From contig CANQBC010000023.1 in the NCBI GenBank assembly GCA_947589225.1, positions 1 to 33,037 of the forward strand: a stretch of 33,037 bases of DNA, written 5' to 3'. Positions 22,065 through 30,776 of the stretch are shown here, piece after piece. Origin of the DNA: an uncultured Oscillospiraceae bacterium. GTDB taxonomy: Bacteria; Bacillota; Clostridia; Oscillospirales; Oscillospiraceae. How positions within the stretch are numbered: position 1 is the stretch's first letter; each line of letters begins with the position of its first letter. The position numbers were made by a program, and so were the translations under genes. Below the pieces are notes generated by a model. The model had not been told where the DNA came from and searched no databases. It worked only from the letters and a program-made list of their open reading frames with translations.

Positions 22065-22718
22065 TCAGACGATCCTGAAGATCCAGCTCACTCCATAGAG
22101 CGCGAAGCCCAGGACTATGTAGAAGGCGAGGGCCATCCCCACGTTGACGCACCACCGCTTCAGGCCCTGCTCGTCAAGATCCATGAAGGAGTAGGGGTAG
22201 CGGTAGACGCCGCTCTTGGGGTTGGGCCCCAGGATCTGGGCCCTGAGCATGGCGAAGATCAGATACGCCAGGGGGATCAGGAGCCAGCCGAACACGGCGG
22301 CGAAGGGGACGTTCTTGTCGGCGCACACCAGCCACTGGAGAAGCGCCAGCAGGGGCACCGCGTAGTGGACGTCCAGATTCTTGAAGGTGGACCACTCTTT
22401 TTTGAAGTCCTCCCCCTGCTTTTTCCTGAAATCCGGCACCAGCAGGAAGTGGTAGATGAGGTGGGTGACCCAGATCATCAGCGTCAGGCTGTAGCGCACC
22501 CCCGCGCCGGCAAGGCGGTCATACACGGCGCTGCCGGGGAGGGCGAAGATGAAGATGAGCAGCTGATAGACGCCGGTGATGAGGTTGGAGAGGTTGGTGT
22601 AGTAGGAGAAGGTGCCAAGCCTATAATGTCCGTGGTGGAGCCCCGCTTGAAGAAAGACTCCCACAAGGGCGAGGACGGCGATGGCGAGCGAGCTTACAAG
22701 TTCGATGGTATGCAGCAT
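22065..22718 (-). CDS. Pr6Pr family integral membrane protein
   Basis: A 217-residue protein with about six hydrophobic segments and almost no large soluble part. FSYYTNLSNLITGVYQ, HLIYHFLLVPDF and the late YRYPYSFMDLDEQG are typical of the Pr6Pr group. The function is unknown. The start at 22718 is preferred because GGGAGG lies about 10 bp upstream. An ATG six codons earlier would place that site inside the gene. It heads the yitT-hydrolase run; a TAGAAT box lies upstream but without a clear -35. Confidence 0.82.
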   Translation of the reverse strand: MLHTIELVSSLAIAVLALVGVFLQAGLHHGHYRLGTFSYYTNLSNLITGVYQLLIFIFALPGSAVYDRLAGAGVRYSLTLMIWVTHLIYHFLLVPDFRKKQGEDFKKEWSTFKNLDVHYAVPLLALLQWLVCADKNVPFAAVFGWLLIPLAYLIFAMLRAQILGPNPKSGVYRYPYSFMDLDEQGLKRWCVNVGMALAFYIVLGFALYGVSWIFRIV

Positions 22719-22803
22719 TTTTGACGCGCCTCCCATTTATTATTCTACCATTAAGAATAAATCTTTCAGCCAAGTTTTGCAAGTGATTTTTAACCGTTTA
22801 TTC

Positions 22804-22832
22804 ATGACAGAGGGGATCTTTTGTGTTATAGT
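22804..22832 (+). promoter_or_regulatory. Sigma-A promoter of the ABC transporter operon
   Basis: ATGACA, a 17-bp spacer and TATAGT, with an upstream TGT that makes an extended -10. Transcription should start near 22839, inside the hairpin repeat that follows. Confidence 0.75.
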
Positions 22833-22909
22833 ATCCGCAGAAACGGATATTATATTTATTTCAAGCCGTCCCGCTCCCGTCCACCGGGCGGAACTGCGGG
22901 ACATGGCCA
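22832..22909 (+). repeat. Fourth copy of the stem-variable hairpin element, in the ABC operon leader
   Basis: A small TATCCG/CGGATA hairpin (22832-22837/22844-22849) leads through TATTATATTTATTTCAAGCCG-like sequence to the main hairpin. The outer stem is GTCCCGC/GCGGGAC (22868-22874/22896-22902) and the inner stem CCGTCC/GGGCGG with one G-U pair. The spacers TC and AACT and the final ATGGCCA match the copies at 1-214, but the outer stem differs on both arms. The ATG at 22903 opens a four-codon frame (Met-Ala-Thr-Thr-stop) just before the ATPase ribosome binding site. Confidence 0.82.
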
Positions 22910-22936
22910 CTACATAAAGTTGAGGTAAAGCAGGTC

Positions 22937-23638
22937 ATGGCCTTCATTGAGTTTGAGAATGTAAAAAAGATCTACCGCTCCGGCGAGGTGGAGGTGGAAG
23001 CCCTCCACGGGGTCTCCTTTGAGGTGGAGCGGGGTGAGATCTGCGTCATCGTGGGCCCCTCCGGCGCGGGAAAGACCACGCTTCTCAACATCTTGGGGGG
23101 CATGGACAGCCTGACGGACGGGAGGATCACCCTGGACGGGGAGGAGATCTCCGCCTACACGCCAAAGCGCCTCATCTCCTACCGGCGGCGGGACGTGGGG
23201 TTTGTTTTCCAGTTTTACAACCTCATTGAGAATCTGACGGCTCTGGAGAATGTGGAGCTGGCCGCGCAGATCTGCCCCGACCCCCTGGACGCGGCGGAGA
23301 CGCTGCGGGCCGTGGGGCTGGGGGAGCGGCTGCGCAACTTCCCCTCCCAGCTCTCCGGCGGCGAGCAGCAGCGGGTCGCCATCGCCAGGGCTCTGGCCAA
23401 GAACCCGAAGCTTCTTTTGTGCGACGAGCCCACCGGGGCGCTGGACTACAACACGGGCAAGCAGATCCTTCAGCTTTTGGAGGACACCAGCCGTAAGTCC
23501 GGCATGACCGTCCTCATCATCACCCACAACTCCGCCCTCACCGCCATGGCCGACCGGGTCATCACCGTGCGCAACGGCACCGTGCGGGACGTGAAGCTCA
23601 ACGAGGCCCCCGTTCCTATTTCTCAGATCGAATGGTGA
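22937..23638 (+). CDS. ABC transporter ATP-binding protein (MacB/LolD type)
   Basis: A 233-residue ATPase with every motif intact: Walker [10 protein letters not shown] (40-48), Q-loop FVFQFYNL, signature LSGGEQQ (139-145), Walker [13 protein letters not shown] (D163, E164) and the switch histidine in IITHN. The type is that of FtsE/LolD/MacB, which drives mechanical work by FtsX-fold permeases rather than ordinary import. The permease gene starts 7 bp after its stop. GAGGT lies before the ATG. Confidence 0.96.
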   Translation: MAFIEFENVKKIYRSGEVEVEALHGVSFEVERGEICVIVGPSGAGKTTLLNILGGMDSLTDGRITLDGEEISAYTPKRLISYRRRDVGFVFQFYNLIENLTALENVELAAQICPDPLDAAETLRAVGLGERLRNFPSQLSGGEQQRVAIARALAKNPKLLLCDEPTGALDYNTGKQILQLLEDTSRKSGMTVLIITHNSALTAMADRVITVRNGTVRDVKLNEAPVPISQIEW

Positions 23639-23645
23639 TTTTGTT

Positions 23646-26600
23646 ATGACGCCGCTTGCGAAAAACACCTACCGCGAGATCCTGCGCTCGCCTGGGCGGT
23701 TTCTGGCTATCCTTGCCATCATCGTCCTGGGGAGCGGATTTTTCGTGGGTCTGCGGGTGTCGGAAAAGGCGATGACGGCGACGGCAAACACATATCTTGC
23801 CGAGACGCGCTTTCACGACTTCTCCGTGGCCACAACGCTGGGGCTTTCCCAGGAGGACGTGGAGGCCCTGGCCGCCGACCCGGACGTGCTGGACGCGGAG
23901 GGGAGCTTTGAGCGGGACGCCCTGGTGGACCTGGGCGACGGCACCGACCGGGTGTACGCCTTCTACTCCCTGCCCCGGCGCATCGACATCCCGGACGTTG
24001 TGGAGGGGCGGCTGCCGGAGAACGCGGGCGAGTGCCTCGCCGACTCCTGGTCGAACCTCTCCGTGGGGGACAAGGTGTATCTCTCCGGGACAAACGACGC
24101 CGAAACGCTGGAGCTTTTTAAAACGCGGGAGCTGACGGTCGTGGGCGTTTGCACCTCCCCGCTGTACCTCAATTTTGAGCGGGGCAGTACCTCCCTGGGC
24201 TCCGGCGCGGTGACCAGCTTCTGCTACGTCCTGCCGGAGGTCTTTGACGCGGACTACTACACCAGCGTCTATGTGCGCTGTCCCGATATGCCGGAGGGGT
24301 ATTCCGAGGAATACGACGAGCGCAGCGAGGCGCTGGAGGACAGGCTGACGGACTTGGCTGAGGAGCGGGCGGAGGCCCGCTACAACTCCGTCGTGGCCGA
24401 CGCCGAGGCGGAGCTTGACGACGCCAGGGCGGAGTATGACGACGCGCTCGCCACCTATACGGCTGAGCGGGCCGACGCGGAGGCGGAGCTGAGCGATGCC
24501 TGGGCCGAGCTTGAGGACGCGCGGGCTGAGCTTGCCGACGCGGCCGCTCAGATCGAGGATGGGAAAAAGGAGCTGGCCGACGGCAAAGCTGAGCTTGCCG
24601 AAAGCTGGGCCGCCCTTCTGGACGCAAAGCGGGAGCTGGACGAGGCGAAGGTGGAGCTTGACGACGCCAAACGGCAGCTGGACGAGGGCTGGGAGGAATA
24701 CGACAAGGGCGTCTCCCAGTTGGAGGAGGAGCGCTTCAAGGGGCAAAATGAGCTGGACAGCGCCAAAGCGCAGCTGGAGGACTCCCTGGCGCAGTTAGAG
24801 GACGGCGAGGCGGAGTACGCGGAGAGCCTGGCCCTCTACGAGGACGGGGAGCGGCAGTACCAAAGCGGCATGAGCTCCTACAACGCCGGCGTCTCCCGCC
24901 TCAACGCCGCCGAGGCGGACTATAAGTCCGGCATGGCGACGCTGAATGACGGCAAGGACAATCTCAGGGAGAACCTTGGGACAATCATTCAGCTTGCCCC
25001 GCTTATGCCCGGTGTTTTTCCCAGCGTGCCCTATTCAAACACCGATGAATTCTATGACGCTCTGATGGCGGAGGACGCCGAAGCCCTGGAACTTCTTCAG
25101 GAAGGGCTTACCTTCATCGGGGATTCCAGAAAAGCCGAGGAAATCGTGAATCAGATCAAGGCCGGCGAACAGACCCTTGCCGACTCCCGCAGACAGATCG
25201 ATTCCGGCTGGGCGGAGCTCAGCGCGGCCCGCGCCACGCTTCGGGACTCCCGCGCCCAGCTGGACGATGCCAAAAGCCAGCTTGACCAGGGCCGGAAAGA
25301 GCTTGACGAGGGCTGGACGGAGTACAACGGCGCGCTCTCGGAGTACGAAAGCGGGCTTGAGGCGTTCAACGCCTCAATCGGGGAGGCGGAGCGTGAGCTT
25401 TCCGAGTCCAACGACAAGCTTCTGGACGCGCAGGCAAAATACGACGAGGGACTGGCGGACTACAACGACGGGCTTGCCGAATACGAGGACGGGCTTTCAA
25501 AATACTACGACGGCGCCGGGGAAATAAGGCGGGCGGAGGCGGAGCTTGCCGACGCCGAGCGGCAGTACGCCGACGGGCTTGCCGAGTACGAGGACGGGCT
25601 TCGGGAATATGACGACGCGAAGCGTGAAACGGATCGGGAGTTTGCCGACGCGGAGGCGGAGCTTGCCGACGCGAAGGAGGAACTGGACAGAGCCCAGCAG
25701 GAGATTTTGGACATCCCGCGCCCGGAGTCGTACCTTCTCGGCCGCTGGGGGAACGTGGGGTACGAGTGCTTCAAGTCCGACGCCTCCATCGTCAGGAGCA
25801 TCTCCGCCGTTTTCCCCCTCTTTTTCTTCCTGGTGGCGGCGCTCATCTGCATCACCACCGTCTCCCGCATGGTGGAGGAACAGCGGTCCCAGCTGGGGGT
25901 GCTGATGGCCATGGGCTATTCGCGGCTCGCGGTCATGAGCAAATTCCTCATCTACGCCGGCCTTGCCACCACCCTGGGCGGGGCGACGGGCATCCTTCTC
26001 GGCTCCAGGGTGATCCCCCTGGTGGTGTGGCAGGCGTACAGGATCATGTACTCCTTCTCCGACACCATCGAGTTCACCTTCGACCTCCCCCTCTCCGCCG
26101 GGACGTTCCTGGCGTATCTGGCCGCCATGCTGGGGGTGACGTACTTCTCCTGCCGGCGGCAGCTTGGCGACGTGCCCGCCAACGTCATACGCCCCCGCGC
26201 CCCCAAGGCTGGGAAGCGGGTGCTGCTGGAGCGGGTCCCCCTCATCTGGAACCGCCTCAGCTTCCTCTGGAAGGTGACGGTGCGCAACATCTTCCGCTAC
26301 AAGGCGCGGGTCCTGATGATGATCCTGGGCATCGGCGGCTGCACCGCCCTGATGATGACAGGCATGGGCATCAACGACTCCATCCGCAACGTGGTGGACT
26401 ACCAGTTTTCGGAGATCTCCCTTTACGATTTCACGGTGACCTTCGCCTCGGAGCTGGACGCGGAGGAACAGGCGCGGTTCATGGAGTCGGTGTCCCATCT
26501 TGCCGACGACGCGCTCTTCCTGCACCAAAGCTCCTTCACCGCCGCCGCCAACAGGACGGAGAAGGACGTCTACCTCAACGCCGTGGACTCCCGGCAGCTT

Positions 26601-27392
26601 GACCTCGTCGGCGAGTTTGTGGATTTCCACCGGGGCGGCGCTCCCCTGCCCTTCCCCGGCGAGGGGGAGGCGCTTATCAACTCCGGCCTCGCCTCGGCGC
26701 TGTCGCTGAGGGCCGGGGACGTTATCGAGCTTCGGGACGGCGACGGCGGGACCATGACGCTGACGGTCTCCGGCGTTTACGACAACTACATATACAACAA
26801 CATCTATATCACCTCGGACACATACGCCGCCTACGCCGGGGGAAGCCCGGAGATCAACTACGCGCTGGTGCTGAAAAACGACGGGGCGGCCACCGGGGAG
26901 GCCCTGGCGGAGATCCTGGGCATGGAGAACGTGCTCACCGCCTCCGCCAGCCAGGAGATGCGCGACCGCATCGGCAGCATGATGGAGAGCCTCATCTACA
27001 TCGTGCTTCTCACCATCGTCTGCGCCGCGGCCCTGGCCTTCGTGGTGATCTACAACCTCACCAACATCAACATCCAGGAGCGGCTGCGGGAGCTTGCCAC
27101 GGTGAAGGTGCTGGGGTTCTACGACCTGGAATCGGCCCTCTACGTTCTCCGGGAAAATATGCTCCTCACCGTCATCGGCGCGGCGGTGGGCGTGCCCATG
27201 GGGCTGGCGCTCAACGCCTACGTGATGGCGCAGGTGAAGATCGACCTCATCCACTTCACCCCCCGCGTCCTGCCCATGAGCTATGTGTACTCCATCGCCC
27301 TCACCGTCCTCTTCAGCCTTTTGGTGGACGGCATCATGTTCCTGCGGCTCAAAAAAATAAACCCCGCCGAGGCCCTGAAAGCGGCGGAGTGA
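23646..27392 (+). CDS. FtsX-type ABC permease with very long coiled-coil insert
   Basis: A 1248-residue permease. Transmembrane segments fall at about 20-42, three more at about 712-835, one at about 885-905, and three at 1115-1238. This gives two FtsX-like domains as in the ABC3/MacB permease group. Between the first segment and the first FtsX domain is a large outer part. Residues about 230-690 are almost wholly charged heptad-like repeats (AEAELDDA, AQLEDSLAQLEDG, EYEDGL), broken once near 445-510 by a non-coiled segment. The extracellular coil may reach the cell wall or a partner. The cargo is unknown; lipid, peptide or wall-hydrolase control are all possible. It ends at a shared terminator. 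Confidence 0.92.
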   Translation: MTPLAKNTYREILRSPGRFLAILAIIVLGSGFFVGLRVSEKAMTATANTYLAETRFHDFSVATTLGLSQEDVEALAADPDVLDAEGSFERDALVDLGDGTDRVYAFYSLPRRIDIPDVVEGRLPENAGECLADSWSNLSVGDKVYLSGTNDAETLELFKTRELTVVGVCTSPLYLNFERGSTSLGSGAVTSFCYVLPEVFDADYYTSVYVRCPDMPEGYSEEYDERSEALEDRLTDLAEERAEARYNSVVADAEAELDDARAEYDDALATYTAERADAEAELSDAWAELEDARAELADAAAQIEDGKKELADGKAELAESWAALLDAKRELDEAKVELDDAKRQLDEGWEEYDKGVSQLEEERFKGQNELDSAKAQLEDSLAQLEDGEAEYAESLALYEDGERQYQSGMSSYNAGVSRLNAAEADYKSGMATLNDGKDNLRENLGTIIQLAPLMPGVFPSVPYSNTDEFYDALMAEDAEALELLQEGLTFIGDSRKAEEIVNQIKAGEQTLADSRRQIDSGWAELSAARATLRDSRAQLDDAKSQLDQGRKELDEGWTEYNGALSEYESGLEAFNASIGEAERELSESNDKLLDAQAKYDEGLADYNDGLAEYEDGLSKYYDGAGEIRRAEAELADAERQYADGLAEYEDGLREYDDAKRETDREFADAEAELADAKEELDRAQQEILDIPRPESYLLGRWGNVGYECFKSDASIVRSISAVFPLFFFLVAALICITTVSRMVEEQRSQLGVLMAMGYSRLAVMSKFLIYAGLATTLGGATGILLGSRVIPLVVWQAYRIMYSFSDTIEFTFDLPLSAGTFLAYLAAMLGVTYFSCRRQLGDVPANVIRPRAPKAGKRVLLERVPLIWNRLSFLWKVTVRNIFRYKARVLMMILGIGGCTALMMTGMGINDSIRNVVDYQFSEISLYDFTVTFASELDAEEQARFMESVSHLADDALFLHQSSFTAAANRTEKDVYLNAVDSRQLDLVGEFVDFHRGGAPLPFPGEGEALINSGLASALSLRAGDVIELRDGDGGTMTLTVSGVYDNYIYNNIYITSDTYAAYAGGSPEINYALVLKNDGAATGEALAEILGMENVLTASASQEMRDRIGSMMESLIYIVLLTIVCAAALAFVVIYNLTNINIQERLRELATVKVLGFYDLESALYVLRENMLLTVIGAAVGVPMGLALNAYVMAQVKIDLIHFTPRVLPMSYVYSIALTVLFSLLVDGIMFLRLKKINPAEALKAAE

Positions 27393-27410
27393 GAACTTTT
27401 AAAAAGGCGC

Positions 27411-27453
27411 AAAAATCTGCCGGGGAAGGCACACGGCCCTCTCCGGCAGGTTT
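27411..27453. terminator. Bidirectional terminator between converging genes
   Basis: CTGCCGG (27417-27423) pairs with CCGGCAG (27443-27449) with further pairing inside. The minus strand continues into TTTTT, the plus strand into GTTTATTTATTT. It serves the permease and the lipid kinase. Confidence 0.85.
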
Positions 27454-27455
27454 AT

Positions 27456-28337
27456 TTATTTCATCAGCAGGCTCGCCGCGTGGGGAATGACGCGGATGTC
27501 CGCCTGGCCCGGCCAGTCGGCCCGCTCCCCGTCCAGGGTCCAGGGTTCGCAGTCGGAGGAGCTGATCTTCAGCGACGGGACGGACACGAAGGTCATGCCC
27601 TCGGCCCGGAAATCGGCGGTGCGCAGCGCCTTGACATACCCGTGCAGCTGCATGGGGGTCTTTTCCCGCTCCACCAGCAGAAGCTCGAAAAGCCCGTCGG
27701 ACAGGTCCACCAGGTCCTCCCCCAGGCTCACCACGCCCCCCAGCTTCCGGGAGTTGGACACCACGCAGGCCAGATACTCCCCCTCGTACACCTGATCCCC
27801 CGCCTCGATCCGCAGCGGGATGGGGTGGACGGTGGGCACCTCGCGGATGCCCTCCAGCACATAGGCCAGGAACCCCAGGGTGTTCTTCATGTCCTGGGGC
27901 GTCTCGTAGCAGGTGCGGGAGAAGATGCCCAGAAGCCCCACGTCCATGAAGATACGCCCGTTGAAGCTCCCCACGTCGATGGGGTGGGGCGTGCCGTTGA
28001 CGATGCCCTCCAGGGCGGCGTCGATCTCCGAGGGGATGCCCAGGGAGGCGGCAAAGTCGTTGGTGGACCCTAAGGGGATGTAGCCGATGGGCTTGTCGAT
28101 TTTGGCGGCCAGGACGCCGCTGATCACCTCGTTGAGGGTGCCGTCCCCGCCGGTGCAGACCAGCAGGTCATACTCCCCGGCCTGGGCGGCCAGCTCCGTG
28201 GCGTGGCCCCGGTGGGCGGTGAGGGCCACGGTGGGGGTGTACCCGGCGGAGGAGAGCTTTTCCACGATGGTGTAAAGCTCCGTCTGAATCTTCTGCTTTC
28301 CCGATTTCGGGTTTGCGATCAAAAGCGCTTTTTTCAT
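27456..28337 (-). CDS. Diacylglycerol kinase family lipid kinase (YegS/BmrU-like)
   Basis: A 293-residue soluble lipid kinase. The nucleotide-binding signature is CTGGDGTLNEV (G63-D65-G66-T67), followed by IPLGSTNDFA. The C-terminal beta-rich domain includes DLSDGLFELLLV and WTLDGE. It should phosphorylate diacylglycerol or a related lipid at the membrane face; DgkB recycles lipoteichoic-acid by-product diacylglycerol in other Firmicutes. It lies 12 bp after the GNAT gene with AAGGAGGA upstream, so the two share a transcript. Confidence 0.94.
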   Translation of the reverse strand: MKKALLIANPKSGKQKIQTELYTIVEKLSSAGYTPTVALTAHRGHATELAAQAGEYDLLVCTGGDGTLNEVISGVLAAKIDKPIGYIPLGSTNDFAASLGIPSEIDAALEGIVNGTPHPIDVGSFNGRIFMDVGLLGIFSRTCYETPQDMKNTLGFLAYVLEGIREVPTVHPIPLRIEAGDQVYEGEYLACVVSNSRKLGGVVSLGEDLVDLSDGLFELLLVEREKTPMQLHGYVKALRTADFRAEGMTFVSVPSLKISSSDCEPWTLDGERADWPGQADIRVIPHAASLLMK

Positions 28338-28349
28338 GGGGCTTCCTCC

Positions 28350-28817
28350 TTATAAGATCGTCTCCATCCCGTATTTGTACGGCTTCAGGCCCATTTTCTC
28401 GTAAAACGCCCTGGCGCCGGGGTTGCACTCCCACACGTTCAATGTCACGTTGTAGCACCCGGCGGATTTGGCCCAGGCGCGGACGTACTCGTAGATGGCA
28501 CGGCCCACGCCCCTGCCCCTGGCGTGCTCAAAGACGCAGATGTCGTCGATGTACAGCGTGAGAATGGGTGTCAGCACGTTCTCCCCGGCGTGGTCCTCAA
28601 AGACGCAGAAGGCGTACCCCAGAACCCCCTCCGCCTCATCGTCATAGACGAAAACCGGGCGGCGGTCGTCCCGGAGGATCTCCTCAAGCTGGGCGTCGTT
28701 ATACTTCCGCCCGCCGTTTTTGAAAAGATCCGGCCTCCCCCTGTGGTGAACCAGCTCCACCTGCTCAAGAAGCTTCCCGATGGCGGGCATGTCCCGCAGC
28801 TGCGCGCGTCTGATCAC
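28350..28817 (-). CDS. GNAT family N-acetyltransferase
   Basis: A 155-residue acetyltransferase. The acetyl-CoA-binding motif A is HARGRGVGRAIYEYV, preceded by LYIDDICVFE, with the late NPGARAFYEKMGL typical of the fold. The start is GTG, with GGGGGAG 5 bp upstream. The substrate is unknown. It leads the two-gene unit with the lipid kinase. Confidence 0.93.
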   Translation of the reverse strand: MIRRAQLRDMPAIGKLLEQVELVHHRGRPDLFKNGGRKYNDAQLEEILRDDRRPVFVYDDEAEGVLGYAFCVFEDHAGENVLTPILTLYIDDICVFEHARGRGVGRAIYEYVRAWAKSAGCYNVTLNVWECNPGARAFYEKMGLKPYKYGMETIL

Positions 28818-28849
28818 GGTATCTCCCCCGTCCGCATGAATTGTTTTTT

Positions 28850-28877
28850 ATTATACCACTTTTATGAAAAAAAGCAA
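28850..28877 (-). promoter_or_regulatory. Sigma-A promoter of the GNAT-lipid kinase operon
   Basis: On the minus strand TTGCTT, a 16-bp spacer and a perfect TATAAT with an upstream TGG (extended -10). Confidence 0.7.
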
Positions 28878-28895
28878 CCATAAGCCGCGTACAAT

Positions 28896-28927
28896 AAAAA
28901 TGGCCCGGAGGCTCACGGTCTCCGGGC
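28896..28927 (-). terminator. Intrinsic terminator after the BlaR1-like gene
   Basis: GCCCGGAG pairs with CTCCGGGC (28903-28910/28920-28927), and on the minus strand the stem is followed by CATTTTT. It lies 20 bp past the stop codon. Confidence 0.85.
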
Positions 28928-28946
28928 GTTTGAGAAAAGCGGGGGT

Positions 28947-30248
28947 TTATTCGCCGTGGGTCACGTAGTGGATGACGATGTCCTCGGGAGCGTCCACCAG
29001 CTCAAAGTCGTTGAGGTCGACGGTGACGCTCTCAAGGGGCTCGCCGGTCTCGGTGTCATAGAAGGTAACGTCCGGGGCAATGCTTAAGGCGACGTCCGGG
29101 GCGATGCTTCCGGAGAAGTCGTAGGCCACAACCTTCCCAAGGGGCTCGCCGGTGGCGGTGTCGTACCACACGCACCCGGTCTTCCCGTCGTCCTCCGTGA
29201 CCGTCGTGACCGTTATGTCGCTGATTTCGCCGGTGATGACGGCCTCGGCGTTGGTGCAGTCGATGACCTTCACAGGCTCCGCGTCCGCTCCGGCGGCCAG
29301 GGCCGTGGTGGCGACGCAGCCCACGGCGAGGATGAGGGCCAGCAAAAGCCCGAATATGACGTGGGACTTCTTTCTTGATTCCATCATTGTTTCAATTCTC
29401 CTTTCAAGCTTCGTCCGGCTTGAGGCAAAGGCCACGAAGGCCCCGGCCGCCTCCTGCCGGGCATTGGGCGCGCAGTCGATCAGGAGATAGCCGTAGCTCT
29501 TCCGCCCCACGCGGTCCATGGCGCTGACGACGCGCTCGTCGCAGGCCGTCTCCATGCGGTAGGAAAAGTCGCGGCTCAAAAGGCACACCAGCGGGTTGAA
29601 CCAGTGGAAGCACCGCAAAAGCGCGAAAAACAGCTTCTTCCACAGATCCCCCCGCCGGAAGTGGGCCAGCTCGTGGGAGAGGATGAGCCGGAGGTTCTCA
29701 TCGCTCCACTCCCCCTCCGGCAGCATGACCGTGGGACGCAAAAAGCCCGTCAGCATGGGGCTTCGAACCAGGGGCGACACCAAAAGCCGCGGCGCGGCGC
29801 GCACGCCGGCGCAAAGGGCCTCCTGCGCGGCGATCCGGCAGAGGCGTCCGTCCGCCTCCACGGCGCTGCCCTCCAAGAGCCTTTTTGCGCGCAAAAGCCG
29901 GAAAAGCTCCCGCGCGGCAAGACACAGGGCCGTCGCCAGCCACACCGCCGCCGCGATCCGGACGCCCCGCCCGAGCGCCGCCACGGAGCCGGGGTTTTTG
30001 GCCGCCGCGCCGCTAAGCCCGGCGGCCCGCGCCGCCCTGACAATGCCGGACACGGCCTCCGGGCGCGGAATGAGCCTCCACAGCCTGTGGAGGGGAAAAA
30101 TGAAGAGCGCCCCCACGAGCAGAAGGCCCCGGTAGCGCCAGCCCTGGCTCAGCCGCCGCCCGCCCAGGAGCGACAGCAGCTTGAAAAGCCCATACGCGGC
30201 GCTCCCTGCGGCGCTCATGAGGAGTACGGACGCAAATGCGTTTCTCAC
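28947..30248 (-). CDS. BlaR1-like M56 membrane metallopeptidase without a penicillin-binding domain
   Basis: A 433-residue protein. Hydrophobic segments lie in the first 115 residues. The M56 zinc site HELAH is at 192-196 (ILSHELAHFRRGD), with a downstream METACDERV that matches the family's third ligand region. A further membrane segment spans about 293-313. The outer C-terminus is only about 118 residues, with no SxxK or other transpeptidase motif, unlike true BlaR1/MecR1. It carries two copies of a YDTxTGEPL motif. The likely role is to sense an unknown envelope signal and trigger cleavage of the BlaI-like repressor. It overlaps that gene by 4 bp. Confidence 0.88.
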   Translation of the reverse strand: MRNAFASVLLMSAAGSAAYGLFKLLSLLGGRRLSQGWRYRGLLLVGALFIFPLHRLWRLIPRPEAVSGIVRAARAAGLSGAAAKNPGSVAALGRGVRIAAAVWLATALCLAARELFRLLRAKRLLEGSAVEADGRLCRIAAQEALCAGVRAAPRLLVSPLVRSPMLTGFLRPTVMLPEGEWSDENLRLILSHELAHFRRGDLWKKLFFALLRCFHWFNPLVCLLSRDFSYRMETACDERVVSAMDRVGRKSYGYLLIDCAPNARQEAAGAFVAFASSRTKLERRIETMMESRKKSHVIFGLLLALILAVGCVATTALAAGADAEPVKVIDCTNAEAVITGEISDITVTTVTEDDGKTGCVWYDTATGEPLGKVVAYDFSGSIAPDVALSIAPDVTFYDTETGEPLESVTVDLNDFELVDAPEDIVIHYVTHGE

Positions 30249-30631
30249 CTGAACTCCTCCTTATCCAGCCACTCCCGCAGCGCCTTTCTGTCCTCCCCGG
30301 ACAGGGGCGTGTCGCCGCACAGCGCCGCGAAAAACTTCGTCACCGAGCCGTCGTACATGGTGTCCAGCAGCTCCCTCGCCTGGTCGCGGGAATACTCCGC
30401 CCTGGTTCTCGCGGGAAAATAGTAGGGCACCCGGCCGCGTTTCTCCGCGTCCACCAGCCCCTTTTGCGAAAGCCGGGCCAGGAACGTGGCCAGCGTCGGG
30501 GCCTTCCAAACCTTCCCGCGGCTGCGGGCGAAATACTCGATAAGCTCCGAGGCCGACATGGCCTCCTCCGCGTCCCACAGCACCTCCATGATCTCTGCTT
30601 CTGTTTCTGACATCTTACGGGATCGATCCAT
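30245..30631 (-). CDS. BlaI/MecI family repressor
   Basis: A 128-residue repressor of normal length. The winged helix covers about 5-75 (SETEAEIMEVLWDAEEAMSA, then WKAPTLATFLARLSQKGLV). The C-terminal dimerisation part includes LLDTMYDGSVTKFFAAL. Family members bind TACA/TGTA dyads and are cut by the M56 partner. Two such dyads lie in its own promoter, so autoregulation is very likely. No beta-lactamase gene is nearby. Confidence 0.94.
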   Translation of the reverse strand: MDRSRKMSETEAEIMEVLWDAEEAMSASELIEYFARSRGKVWKAPTLATFLARLSQKGLVDAEKRGRVPYYFPARTRAEYSRDQARELLDTMYDGSVTKFFAALCGDTPLSGEDRKALREWLDKEEFR

Positions 30632-30673
30632 ATTTCTTCCTCCTGTCCCGGTGCGTCCACCGTGGATGAGCTT

Positions 30674-30702
30674 ATACTACTACATGGTTGTAGAAATGTC
30701 AA
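30674..30702 (-). promoter_or_regulatory. Promoter of the BlaI/BlaR1-like operon
   Basis: On the minus strand a perfect TTGACA, a 17-bp spacer and TAGTAT. The spacer is almost entirely filled by operator 1. Confidence 0.8.
30680..30693. promoter_or_regulatory. BlaI-type operator 1
   Basis: CTACA-TGGT-TGTAG is a perfect dyad of the TACA-N4-TGTA type. It lies between the -35 and -10, where a bound repressor would exclude RNA polymerase. Confidence 0.8.
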
Positions 30703-30711
30703 GAGTATTTT

Positions 30712-30723
30712 TACATATTTGTA
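30712..30723. promoter_or_regulatory. BlaI-type operator 2
   Basis: TACA-TATT-TGTA, same form and spacing as operator 1, centred 31 bp from it (about three helical turns) and upstream of the -35. Confidence 0.7.
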
Positions 30724-30776
30724 GAAATATTTTTTGATGGCAGGAAAAGCGTATGCTCCCCCTTTTCCGGCAGACA

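Noticed and set aside
25497-27254. 585-codon minus-strand frame opposite the permease
   Set aside because: Antisense shadow of the permease, rich in His, Gly and Val with no recognisable domain.
28947-30631. Beta-lactam resistance locus
   Set aside because: There is no beta-lactamase or PBP gene nearby and the sensor lacks a penicillin-binding domain.
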